NCBI GenBank assembly: GCA_002083365.1
Contig: LVWS01000032.1
Coordinates: 124,001 to 188,000 of the forward strand
Source: Nitrospira sp. SG-bin1
GTDB taxonomy: Bacteria; Nitrospirota; Nitrospiria; Nitrospirales; Nitrospiraceae
DNA length: 64,000 nt
Reading direction: 5' to 3'
Under the pieces are notes generated by a model. That model saw only the letters and a list, made by a program, of their open reading frames with translations. It had not been told where the DNA came from and made no database searches. The position numbers and the translations under genes are program-made. Shown piece after piece: positions 1 to 12,714 of the stretch (positions are counted from its first letter, which is position 1; each line of letters opens with the position of its first letter).

Positions 1-486
1 CAACAGGCCGCGCCGGTCGGAGTCGGATTTCATCCCTACTTCACCGTTGGAACGACTGTGATCGACGAGGCTGAGGTACAAATCCCAGGAGCCGCCTATG
101 TGGAATTCAACGAGCGGCTTGTTCCCACAGGCAAGATTCTGAATGTAACCGGCACGCCGTGGGACTACCGACGATTTCGCGGAATCGGCCGTCAGCGCTT
201 CAACCATTGTTATGTCCAGCTCGAACGTGACACACAGGGAATGGCCACGGCGTCCCTGCGTCATCCCGTAAGCGGTCGTGTAATCGACGTTACGATGGAC
301 TCGGCGTTTTCCGCAGTGGTTGTCTATACCGGAGATGCCATTGTCGACGCGCCACGCGCTGCGCTTGCCGTCGAACCGATGACCTGCGCGAGTGATGCGT
401 TCAATCACCCGGATTGGGGTCTGAAGCGACTCGTTCCCGGTGAGTCATTTTCCGGAACGTATCGGATACAACACTACGCTCTCTAG
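1..486 (+). CDS. Aldose 1-epimerase family protein (3' part, cut by window start)
   Basis: The reading frame is open from base 1, so the N-terminal part lies outside the window. The visible 161 residues begin with a GVGFHPYF motif, which carries the histidine used as catalytic acid in aldose 1-epimerases (galactose mutarotases). Near the end, EPMTCASDAFN followed by L.PGE and a beta-strand-rich tail also fits this fold. The family interconverts alpha and beta anomers of free sugars in the cytoplasm. The substrate cannot be told from this fragment. No partner gene is visible downstream. The family call is firm, the specificity is not. Confidence 0.8.
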   Translation, partial: QQAAPVGVGFHPYFTVGTTVIDEAEVQIPGAAYVEFNERLVPTGKILNVTGTPWDYRRFRGIGRQRFNHCYVQLERDTQGMATASLRHPVSGRVIDVTMDSAFSAVVVYTGDAIVDAPRAALAVEPMTCASDAFNHPDWGLKRLVPGESFSGTYRIQHYAL

Positions 487-581
487 GGGAATGTTTCATT
501 CAGCGACTCTACGGGCAAGCGCTCTGATGCAATGTGGGGAGCGTTGGAATGGACAAAGAGACAATCGTAGAGGACTCGTAC

Positions 582-986
582 TCAGGCAATCTTTCGAAGG
601 TTGGAAGGCTTACCAGTAAGCAGATTACGGTAGAACTGCCATAACTTGAACTGCACCTCATCAAAGGATTCTCCTTGCACGGAAGAGTCAGGATAACCCT
701 CCAGATAACCACGCCACTTGCCTTGATCTTGTGAGAGAATGTACTTTGGTGCGTTCCAGTCAGGTCTGGGTGCATTCAAGTCAGGAAGTCCTGCCTTAGG
801 TCGTTCTATGTGGGGCATCTCTCGAGAGCTTTTGGTGGTATCACGGCTCACCTGTTGGACCTTGAACTGCAGCTCATCGAATGACGTCGCTTGTATTTCG
901 CGATCCGGAGAACCGTCCGGATAGGCGCGCCATTTGCCTTGATCCTGCCAATACACCCAATTTGGTCGTTCCATGTTGGCGATCAT
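582..986 (-). CDS. Tandem HicB-like domain protein, orphan
   Basis: This 134-residue protein is made of two similar modules, about residues 6-50 and 70-125. Each starts with RP.W and an (S/W)QDQGKWR(A/G)Y motif, passes through a P(D/S).. stretch, then SFDE(L/V)QFK and an amphipathic helix. The second module (GYLEGYPDSSVQGESFDEV followed by a helix and a basic tail) closely resembles the small HicB-type antitoxin fold, where W.GYL..YPD..TQGE is typical. No HicA-like toxin frame sits on either side, so a toxin-antitoxin role is only a suggestion. The start could be the ATG at 986 or the one at 974, and neither has a clear ribosome binding site. It runs opposite to both neighbours. Confidence 0.6.
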   Translation of the reverse strand: MIANMERPNWVYWQDQGKWRAYPDGSPDREIQATSFDELQFKVQQVSRDTTKSSREMPHIERPKAGLPDLNAPRPDWNAPKYILSQDQGKWRGYLEGYPDSSVQGESFDEVQFKLWQFYRNLLTGKPSNLRKIA

Positions 987-1084
987 AGCGAGGCTTCGAA
1001 AATCTGACCAGCAATTTCTGAATTCTTACCGGTTCAGAGATTCATGCTTCTTCCGTCGCGGACATGCCTTTTTAATATGGCGTC

Positions 1085-1987
1085 TTGACTGACATGATTT
1101 CCGATTGCTCTTCCCTGCAACCCCTGTCATTTCATCGTGTAGCGGCTAATCAACTCTCCTTTCATGTGGCAGCGGCCGGGTCGGGCACGAAGCTGGTACT
1201 CTGCCTGCATGGCTTTCCGGAATCCGCCGTGTCGTGGCGGCATCAAATTGATCCGCTGGCAAGGGCCGGGTATCGGGTCTGGGCTCCCGATCTTCGAGGA
1301 TATGGCGGTACGACGCAGCCGACGGGCATGGACGCCTACCACATTGAGGCTTTGATGGATGACGTCAGCGGTCTTCTCGATATCGCTCAGGTTCAAAGCG
1401 CCATTTTGATCGGCCACGACTGGGGCGGCATCATTGCGTGGTACTATGCGATGCGGCACACCGATCGCGTGAACGCCTTGGTGATTGTGAATGCACCCCA
1501 TCCGGCCTGCTTTGAACGAGAAATACGGCACTGGCGGCAATTACACCGTTCCTGGTACATGGGGTTTTTTCAAACTCCCTGGCTTCCGGAAGCGGCACTG
1601 TCAGCAGGGCATGGCTATGTGATCGGTGAAATCTTTCGACGCATGGCGGAGCGGATGCCGGATGATCTCGTTCAACTGTATCGACGACAAGCCTGCGAGC
1701 CGGGAGCGCTTACGGCTATGGTGAACTACTATCGAGCGGCCTTACGAGGCGGCGGAGCACTGCGTCAGCGAAGCTTGGGATATCCGGTTATCCCCGTTCC
1801 CACTCTGGTGATCTGGGGGCTGCGAGACCAAGCACTCGACAGTCGGAATCTGGATGGGTTGGATGATTTCGTCACTGATCTGACGGTAGTGTCGATTCCC
1901 GATGCCGGACATTTCGTGCATGAAGACCAGCCGAAACAGGTCACGCGTGATCTACTCATGTGGTTGCAGCATCACGAGCGGACCTGA
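1085..1987 (+). CDS. Alpha/beta hydrolase, epoxide hydrolase type
   Basis: A 300-residue alpha/beta hydrolase. Residues 42-46 (HGFPE) form the oxyanion-hole motif, and the nucleophile elbow is GHDWGG with Asp112 rather than Ser. That is the pattern of epoxide hydrolases and haloalkane dehalogenases. The catalytic histidine is probably His276 in PDAGHFVHED. A cap domain rich in aromatic residues lies between about 140 and 220. These enzymes open epoxides or cleave C-halogen bonds through an alkyl-enzyme ester. The first possible start is TTG at 1085 and an ATG follows at 1094, neither with a clear Shine-Dalgarno. It appears to be a single-gene unit. The substrate is unknown. Confidence 0.82.
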   Translation: MTDMISDCSSLQPLSFHRVAANQLSFHVAAAGSGTKLVLCLHGFPESAVSWRHQIDPLARAGYRVWAPDLRGYGGTTQPTGMDAYHIEALMDDVSGLLDIAQVQSAILIGHDWGGIIAWYYAMRHTDRVNALVIVNAPHPACFEREIRHWRQLHRSWYMGFFQTPWLPEAALSAGHGYVIGEIFRRMAERMPDDLVQLYRRQACEPGALTAMVNYYRAALRGGGALRQRSLGYPVIPVPTLVIWGLRDQALDSRNLDGLDDFVTDLTVVSIPDAGHFVHEDQPKQVTRDLLMWLQHHERT

Positions 1988-2135
1988 TTCGTTGACCCAA
2001 CAGTTGACCTTCCTCCTTGGCCCGGCTGCATTCTGATGTGCCTCAACTCCGCTAGTCCCATCCGACTGTGTGCATCCTCATGGTTCCTCCTCTCGTCACT
2101 GGCCTATTCCTCACCAGTCGGAAGTACTCAAGTTA

Positions 2136-2163
2136 TTGACGAATAAGCCGAACGCGCTAGTAT
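2136..2163 (+). promoter_or_regulatory. Candidate sigma-70 promoter for the 2.2-11.2 kb operon
   Basis: TTGACG (2136-2141) and TAGTAT (2158-2163) are separated by 16 bases. Transcription would start near 2170, about 40 bases before the first gene of the signalling operon. Both boxes are close to consensus, but no experiment supports the call. The rest of the 1988-2211 gap shows no gene. Confidence 0.5.
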
Positions 2164-2211
2164 GGAATCACTATATCTACGTAATTTAATGTCCGATGAG
2201 AAGAGGGCTCA

Positions 2212-2646
2212 ATGATGGAAGTCGAGGCCGTCACTGCTTCGCCTGTTGACAAACGATCCGACCAGAGGACCATGGCTCTCCTTGCGGTTGCCGGCGCGAT
2301 GCTGGCCGTCCTGATCTATACCGTGGTGGCACAGGATCAAGCCGCTACATGCCCCAGTGAGCTGATCGGAGCATGGGAGACCTCGACGAAAGGATACGAA
2401 CAGGGCATGTTGGTGTTTACCAAGACCGGTGTGGCGTTCAATGTGGGAGACGATCATTTAGACGCACAGGCAGTCCGTCGCCTCGAGACGATTCCTGAAG
2501 GCTCCCGTACGCTGTATACCGTGACGTACGGCGACTCACACCGTGACGAGCAAACATTGTCCTTCTACTACCATGCGAAAGAGCAAACCATTACGTTCAA
2601 GAACCAGTCGCACCTTGTTTGGACCAGGAAAGCAGTAGAATCATGA
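2212..2646 (+). CDS. Small membrane-anchored protein of unknown function
   Basis: This 144-residue protein has a charged N-terminus, one hydrophobic segment at about residues 22-41 and a C-terminal domain that is probably outside the cytoplasm and rich in beta structure. No family was recognised. A GAAGAGG Shine-Dalgarno precedes the ATG at 2212. It opens a six-gene operon, and its stop codon overlaps the ATG of the next gene as ATGA at 2643-2646, which suggests coupled translation. The context points to a part in envelope sensing or pilin-like biology, but that is inference. Confidence 0.7.
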   Translation: MMEVEAVTASPVDKRSDQRTMALLAVAGAMLAVLIYTVVAQDQAATCPSELIGAWETSTKGYEQGMLVFTKTGVAFNVGDDHLDAQAVRRLETIPEGSRTLYTVTYGDSHRDEQTLSFYYHAKEQTITFKNQSHLVWTRKAVES

Positions 2647-3308
2647 TCAATCCCTTTCAGCGTAGACAGCTCTTTGTCCATCCGGTTCAATACTGGTTTG
2701 TGGTCACCACCCTGCTCTACTTTGCCTGTCTCCTGATCACGCTCTATGCCGTGATTTTTCTTCCAATGGCCCTGCCGCTAGACGATCCGACGGTCTCCTG
2801 GGAACACCAGGCACAGATCGCGACGCAGTTCCTCGAATTAAATGGCCGGATATGGCCCTGGCTGGTCATCACATTCCTCCTCGTACTCCTCCACTCCATG
2901 TACTTCATGCATCGCATTGCGGGTCCGCTGTATCGTTTTATGGCTCTCTTCCGCTCGATTGGAACCGGACAACTGTATCAGCGGGCACGCTTGCGGAAGC
3001 ACGACTACTTGCATCGGGAAGCTCAGGCGTTTAACAGCATGCTGGACCATCTTGAAAACAGGATACAGACCATCCATTTGCATTCCGCGCTCGTGACGCA
3101 GGCCTATGAAGCGGTCGCCCTGCGAGTTCAGGAGCAGACCCCCGGACGGATTACAGATGCCCTTCAGAACCTCGAGGAAGAAATCCGCCGGTTCAAGACC
3201 TGCTTGACAGAGTTTGAACTTCACACGCAACCACCTGTCAATCAGCAGCGGTTCGAATGGACCGGGGCGATCGTTTCGAAGTCCTCGGCCGTCATCAAGG
3301 CTGTGTAA
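2643..3308 (+). CDS. Two-TM HAMP-like membrane protein
   Basis: A protein of 221 residues with two membrane helices (about 17-43 and 70-90). They flank a short loop of about 25 residues and are followed by a HAMP-like linker that opens with RIAGPL (91-96) and continues to about residue 145. The remainder is a helical tail with no enzymatic domain. HAMP modules pass conformational signals across the membrane, so this could be a sensor adaptor. The ATG at 2643 is chosen because it overlaps the previous stop codon; a longer frame from 2619 exists but is less likely. It is a paralogue of the next gene. Confidence 0.75.
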   Translation: MINPFQRRQLFVHPVQYWFVVTTLLYFACLLITLYAVIFLPMALPLDDPTVSWEHQAQIATQFLELNGRIWPWLVITFLLVLLHSMYFMHRIAGPLYRFMALFRSIGTGQLYQRARLRKHDYLHREAQAFNSMLDHLENRIQTIHLHSALVTQAYEAVALRVQEQTPGRITDALQNLEEEIRRFKTCLTEFELHTQPPVNQQRFEWTGAIVSKSSAVIKAV

Positions 3309-3310
3309 CG

Positions 3311-4048
3311 ATGGGGCAACCACTTCGTGCGTCGAATCAATCCATGCAACAGACCGACGCTCCACCGGCTACCGGCATCTCGGAAAAACCCTTCCGCCCA
3401 CAGTCAACACCGGGACCATCCCAAGACACGCGACAGGTGTCATGCGTAGTCCGCGGTTACAAGCGTCGGCTGATGACCGTCGTGCACCCGCTCCAAGCGC
3501 GTGTTCTCAGCCGCGTGATCGCGTATTCGCTGATCATGTTCATCATGTTGGCCATCCCGATCTTCAAGCCACTCATGCAGTCGCTCGAGAATCCAGCCCT
3601 GTCCTGGCAGGAACGTGCCGTCGTCGCCAATGATTTGCTGAACCTGCACGCCAGATTCTGGCCCTGGGCGCTCGGCGCGAGCGTCGTCGTGCTGATCCAT
3701 TGCATTCATTCCTTGCTGCTCATCCAACGAGTGGCCGGTCCGCTCCATCGTCTCAAGCGGGTGTTTTCTCAAATCGGCGACGGCAACTTGTGTATGAAGG
3801 CAACACTTCGAGAAGGAGATTATCTTCACCCCGAAGCTGATCTCGTGAACCAGATGACCACCCAGCTGCACTCGAAGATCAACATGCTGAAACATGCGCA
3901 GGTCATGTTGGCACTCGATGCCACTCGATTCCGAGAATTGGCCGCCGTGAAAAATGACCCAGCCTTGGAGACTCTGGCCAAACAGATGGAACGGAACCTG
4001 GCCGGACTCAAAACCACCCTCGATACCTTCAAAACCCACAGCGGATAG
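3311..4048 (+). CDS. Two-TM HAMP-like membrane protein, paralogue with N-terminal extension
   Basis: A 245-residue protein with the same plan as the preceding gene: helix (about 67-88), short loop containing a PALSWQERA segment, helix (about 117-138), then a HAMP-like region starting RVAGPL (140-145) and a helical tail. The shared WPW before helix 2, the AGPL motif and the DYLH motif show that the two genes arose by duplication. This copy has a polar extension of about 50 residues at the N-terminus. The ATG at 3311 lies 2 bases after the previous stop; an internal ATG at 3473 would remove the extension and also the RR motif shared with the paralogue. It has no output domain. Confidence 0.72.
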   Translation: MGQPLRASNQSMQQTDAPPATGISEKPFRPQSTPGPSQDTRQVSCVVRGYKRRLMTVVHPLQARVLSRVIAYSLIMFIMLAIPIFKPLMQSLENPALSWQERAVVANDLLNLHARFWPWALGASVVVLIHCIHSLLLIQRVAGPLHRLKRVFSQIGDGNLCMKATLREGDYLHPEADLVNQMTTQLHSKINMLKHAQVMLALDATRFRELAAVKNDPALETLAKQMERNLAGLKTTLDTFKTHSG

Positions 4049-4054
4049 ACCGGG

Positions 4055-4858
4055 ATGCGAAGTAGGACGGTACGTAGTACATTGAAGGACTCCTCTTGCG
4101 TGATACCGGGATTACATCCTCTATTCAGGCACGCAGAAGGTTTCACCCTCATTGAGCTCATGCTCGCCGTCACGATCGTCGGCGTCTTGGCCTCCCTTGC
4201 CGTTCCCAATTACTTGGACTTCGTTGAAAAGGCTCGGGTGGCCAAGGCCGTCTCGGAGCTTCACGGCCTCACGAAAGAAATCAAGGGATATGCACTAGGC
4301 GCCGCTCAGTATCCCAATTCACTCGCGGATATCGGGCGAAGCACGATGTTGGACCCATGGGGGACTCCGTATCAGTACAACAGAATCAACTGCGGGACCG
4401 TTAACGACCTTGGAAGCTTAGCCAGGTTGAAGTTACGTCGAAAGAACAGCCCCCGAACGATTCCTGCCGCCGACTCCTCCTTAACGTATAAAGATTGGCA
4501 TACCTCTCTCGCCATTGATAATGGAGATGGTAGGGATCTTCTCCACTTTGTTCAAGGTGCTGGTGGTGGGAACGGCAATGGGGGCGGTGGAGCCGGAGGC
4601 GGAGGAGGTGCTGGAGGAGTCGGCGGAGGCGGCGGAAATGGGGGTGGAAACGTTGGGGGGAATGGCGGCGGGCCACCTTGCGGAGGTGTTGGGGGATCTC
4701 GAAAGGACCGGTTCTTGGTGCCAATTAACTCGGACTTCGATCTTTATAGCATGGGACGGGATGGTCGATCCGTTCCGCCGCTGACGGCACAACTGAGTCG
4801 GGATGATGTCATTCGCGCGAGTGACGGCGGGTTTTACGGCTTGGCTAAGAACTTCTAA
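4055..4858 (+). CDS. GspG-like type II secretion/type IV pilin family pseudopilin with glycine-rich insert
   Basis: 267 residues. A prepilin leader ends at Gly29, followed by FTLIELMLAVTIVGVLASLAVP, the class III signal and hydrophobic N-terminal helix processed by a prepilin peptidase such as PilD. DPWGTPYQY (100-108) and DFDLYSMGRDG (227-237) are hallmarks of the major pseudopilin GspG. Between them lies an insert of roughly 100 residues; positions 168-214 are almost only Gly, with some Asn and Ala and one Cys. No other secretion or pilus gene is in the window. It sits 6 bases after the HAMP paralogue and 11 bases before the hybrid kinase. It is probably an extracellular or periplasmic fibre subunit, with its exact machine unknown. 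Confidence 0.85.
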   Translation: MRSRTVRSTLKDSSCVIPGLHPLFRHAEGFTLIELMLAVTIVGVLASLAVPNYLDFVEKARVAKAVSELHGLTKEIKGYALGAAQYPNSLADIGRSTMLDPWGTPYQYNRINCGTVNDLGSLARLKLRRKNSPRTIPAADSSLTYKDWHTSLAIDNGDGRDLLHFVQGAGGGNGNGGGGAGGGGGAGGVGGGGGNGGGNVGGNGGGPPCGGVGGSRKDRFLVPINSDFDLYSMGRDGRSVPPLTAQLSRDDVIRASDGGFYGLAKNF

Positions 4859-4869
4859 AGGGCGAGTCC

Positions 4870-9056
<4,187 letters not shown>

Positions 9057-9060
<4 letters not shown>

Positions 9061-11225
9061 CTTCCCTTACTCCACCCTTGCCTCCCCTGGCACTGATTGT
9101 CGATGATGACTCCGCATTCCGTACCTTGTCCCGCCTTAGTTTGGAGCAAGAAGACCTACGTGTGGAAGAGGCCTCGTCGGGCCAAGCCGCCATCGATTTT
9201 GTCACGGGCACAATGCCAGACATCATGATTCTGGACCTGCAAATGCCAGGGATGGACGGGTTTTCAACCTGTCGCCGAATCAGGCAATTGCCGCGTGGAG
9301 AGTTCGTGCCCATTCTGATCATGACAGGGCTGGATGATGTCGACTCGATCGCGCGCGCCTACGATGTCGGGGCGACCGACTTTATCGTCAAGCCCTGTCC
9401 CGGACTCATTCTTTGCCAGCGGATATGTTACATGCTGCGGGCGAGCGCGACTCTCAACGCCCTTCGCAGCAGCGAATCCAGACTGGCTCAAGCCCAGAGA
9501 ATCGCTCTGCTGGGAGGATGGGAGTGGGACCTCCTCCAAAATTCTCTGCATGTCTCAGATGCGGCATGTCGGATCCTTGGGATCGCTCCAGTCTCCTTCG
9601 ATCAGTCCCAGGCCGCCTATCTCGCCCGCGTCCATCAGGCAGATCGTCCGGTGATTGCCGAGGCCATGCGGGAGGCGGTCGCTGAGGGAACGGGGTTCGA
9701 CTTGGACCATCGCATCGTTCAAGACGATGGTACCGAACGGATTATCCATGTCCTGGGGGAGACTATCATGGATGATACCGGACAGGCGCAGTGTATGGTG
9801 GGGACGATCCAGGACGTGACCGATATGCGCACGACGGAATCGAAGATCTATTTCCTAGCCAATTATGACGGCGCCACGCATCTTCCCAATCGAAACTTAT
9901 TCCTTCATCGCGTCGAACAAGCGATGATCCGTGGAACCGGCCACCATGTCATCGGCGCGCTGTTAGTCGTGGGCATCGATCGGTATCATCGTGTGAGTAA
10001 CATCCATGGATCCAGAAAAGCGGACCACCTGATTAAAAAAGTGGTCGAGCGCCTCCAGCAGACGCTTTCGTCGGGTGGCACAATCGCGCCGTTTTCAGGC
10101 ACAGACACTTCCCTTTTGGCGCGTCTGAGTGAAGATCAATTCGCGGTCTTGCTGACCCATCTGTCTACGCCTGAGGACTCGGCAAAAGTGGCTCAAGCGT
10201 GCATGACCGCTCTTGGCACGCCGTTTCAACTCGACAGTACGAACATCACGCTTTCCGCGCATATTGGCATCACGATACCGGGAACCGACGGGACGGACGC
10301 CGATGTGCTTTTACACAACGCCTTGACGGCCCTTCAAGCGGCCAAAACCAAAGGACCCAATACATACCAATACTACTCCACTGCCATGAATGCTTCGCTT
10401 GCCGCCCGCATTACTCTTGAACAGGACTTACGGGCCGCCATTGCCGCGAATCAATTCATCCTCCACTATCACCCACAGGTTGATACCCTTTCGGAAAAGG
10501 TCCTTGGTTTCGAAGCGCTCCTCCGGTGGCAACATCCCACTCGTGGGGTGATTTCCCCGGCCGAATTCATCTCCGTGGCTGAAGAAGAGAATCTGATCAT
10601 CTCCATGAGTGAATGGGTGATGAAGACCGTCGCACAACAACAATGGACGTGGCATAAAAGGGGATTGGCTCCAATAGCCGTATCAATCAACCTTTCAGGC
10701 CTGCATTTTCGACAACCGCATCTCGCCGATCACATCAAGTCACTTGTTTATGAGCATGGAGGAAAACCCCAGGATATTGAACTGGAACTCACAGAAGGCG
10801 TTCTGATGACCGACGCGTCAACCACGATTGCCACGCTAAAGGAGCTGAAGGAAGCTGGATTCCGCTTGGCCATCGATGATTTCGGCACAGGCTATTCATC
10901 ACTCGCCTATCTTCAACGTTTTCCGCTGGATACACTCAAGATCGATCAGGCTTTTATCAAAGATCTCCAACCGGGTAACATCGACTCTCCCATCATGCGG
11001 GCCATCATCGGCATGGGCCGTACGTTGAAATTGCATATCGTCGCGGAAGGAGTGGAAACCCGGGAGCAGTTGAAATTTCTTCGCATGCAAGGATGTACCG
11101 CCTATCAAGGCTACCTGTTCAGCAAACCGGTCTCTGCGCATCAGTTGCAACACCTGCTTCGAGATCGTCTTTCAGAAGAAGTCGCTCTGATGGCCGGGCG
11201 GTCACGAAAACGCCTGGCAAGTTGA
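9057..11225 (+). CDS. Response regulator with PAS, degenerate GGDEF and EAL domains (c-di-GMP phosphodiesterase)
   Basis: 722 residues. The N-terminal receiver has phospho-acceptor Asp60 in LDLQMPGMDG. A PAS-like domain spans about 140-260 and a GGDEF-like domain about 265-430. The signature loop reads SEDQF (358-362) instead of GGDEF, so cyclase activity is unlikely. The EAL domain starts with FEALLRW (Glu486) and keeps DDFGTGYSS and the KIDQ.F metal and substrate motifs, so c-di-GMP hydrolysis is likely. The ATG at 9057 overlaps the kinase stop codon (ATGA), which argues for a cognate kinase/regulator pair. The operon ends here; the next gene is convergent. Confidence 0.93.
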
Positions 11226-11259
11226 CAGGAAGCGGATATTGACTCGTCTTTTGCCCAAT

Positions 11260-12495
11260 CTAGGGACGGCCAGGCGTCGCAATCGCGGAAGGCGTGGTTC
11301 CTGCCGGAAACGGATTACCTACCAGTGCGGTCAATGGGACGAGCGCCCCTGTTTCGAGGTTGATGGAAAAAGCCGACACACGACCTCCCTGATTCGCCAC
11401 GTTCGCGACGTACAGAAATCGCCCATCCGGCGACATCGTCAGGGCCACGGGAGTCGCATTTGCCCCGGCTGAGATGGGATTAAGGTTGCCCGCCGAGCTT
11501 GACACGAGCGCCACTAGTCCGTCGCTCCCGATGGTGAAGGCCGACACGGTGCCTCCACCGTTGGCGGTATAAAGAAATCGGCCATTGGCAGAGATCACGA
11601 GGGCATTGGGAGTCGTACCGCCTGTTCCCGTGGAGATCGGATTTGTTGCGGAGCCCGCAGGCGGCACCAAGGTCAGGAGACCGTTCGCTCCGATCTGAAA
11701 GACCGTCACATTATGGGAGCCGCTGTTGGCCACGTAGAGAAACGAGCCGTTCGGCGAGATGGCCATACTTTTTGGAGACGTTCCCCCGGTGGAGAGAGGA
11801 TTGGCGTTTGATCCGGACGGAGCAATAAGACTGACAAGCCCGGTGGTTCCGATCGAGAATGCCGTGACGTTGTTGGACCCGCTGTTGGCCACATAGAGGA
11901 ATTGCCCGCTCTGAGTGATCGCCATGGCTGCCGGATCCGATCCGTTGACCGATACGGGATTTGAGCTGCCGGAAGTCTGCGGGATCAACGTCAAAGCGCC
12001 GGAGGCCTCTATCGTGAACGCGGTCAGCGTATCAGTGCCACTACCTGCGACATACAGATGCTTCGTGTCCGGAGCAATGGCCAGTGCGCCAGGAGCTGCT
12101 TCGACCGGGACCGGATTGGGCTTGGACGATGTCGACGGGGCCAATAAGAGCGCACCTTCGGTAGAAACTCGGAATGCCGTCACCGTGCTCGTTCGACTAT
12201 TCGTCACATAGGCAAAAAATCCGTTGGAGGACACGGCCATGGCGGAAGGACCCGAGACATTGAAGAATGGAGAGCCGGGAATCGCCGCGAGAGTCCCACC
12301 TGTCGCATTGATGCTGTACCCCGACACATTATCTGAGCCGTTATTCGCGACATAGAGGATGGACGTTGTTCCAAGCCCTCCTAACGGTCCGCCGACTCCA
12401 CCGACCCCACCGATCCCTCCCTCCCCACCTCCATCGCCGCATCCTGTGGGAAGCAAGAGCAAAGGCAAAAGGCAGGTGAGCAACGCTTTCTTCAC
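11260..12495 (-). CDS. Beta-propeller lipoprotein with YVTN/lactonase-type repeats
   Basis: About 411 residues from a GTG at 12495. A lysine pair, a leucine-rich core and LPTGC form a lipoprotein signal, giving a lipidated Cys at about residue 19. A glycine-rich linker follows. The rest is a series of repeats, each with (F)LYVANSGS.NV(T/S)(A)F.I and AM.(I/S)..G, as in YVTN beta-propeller and 6-phosphogluconolactonase-like proteins. At least seven blades can be counted. These proteins are usually surface binding scaffolds; enzymatic activity is not evident. An ATG at 12528 is an alternative start that would lengthen the signal peptide. It is convergent with the EAL gene and divergent from bioA. 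Confidence 0.8.
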   Translation of the reverse strand: MKKALLTCLLPLLLLPTGCGDGGGEGGIGGVGGVGGPLGGLGTTSILYVANNGSDNVSGYSINATGGTLAAIPGSPFFNVSGPSAMAVSSNGFFAYVTNSRTSTVTAFRVSTEGALLLAPSTSSKPNPVPVEAAPGALAIAPDTKHLYVAGSGTDTLTAFTIEASGALTLIPQTSGSSNPVSVNGSDPAAMAITQSGQFLYVANSGSNNVTAFSIGTTGLVSLIAPSGSNANPLSTGGTSPKSMAISPNGSFLYVANSGSHNVTVFQIGANGLLTLVPPAGSATNPISTGTGGTTPNALVISANGRFLYTANGGGTVSAFTIGSDGLVALVSSSAGNLNPISAGANATPVALTMSPDGRFLYVANVANQGGRVSAFSINLETGALVPLTALVGNPFPAGTTPSAIATPGRP

Positions 12496-12714
12496 GATCG
12501 AAACCTGATACCTTGCTCGGGGAACCATATCTCGGTTTATACCATTCCCCTGGGGTGCTGACAACGACGCAATTGGGATACGACAAGGTCGCAATGCAGG
12601 TCACCCATGCCGGGCTTATGGAAATTGCCGTGTCTCGAAATCTGATCCATCACTCGAGCAGTAGTAGTCGCTTCTGTCATGACCCCTATGTTATAAGCCA
12701 TTAATTTTTCCACC

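Noticed and set aside
4555..4700. GC-rich repeats in the pseudopilin gene as a possible mobile repeat
   Set aside because: The bases are explained by Gly codons of the low-complexity protein stretch; no inverted repeat or target duplication is seen.
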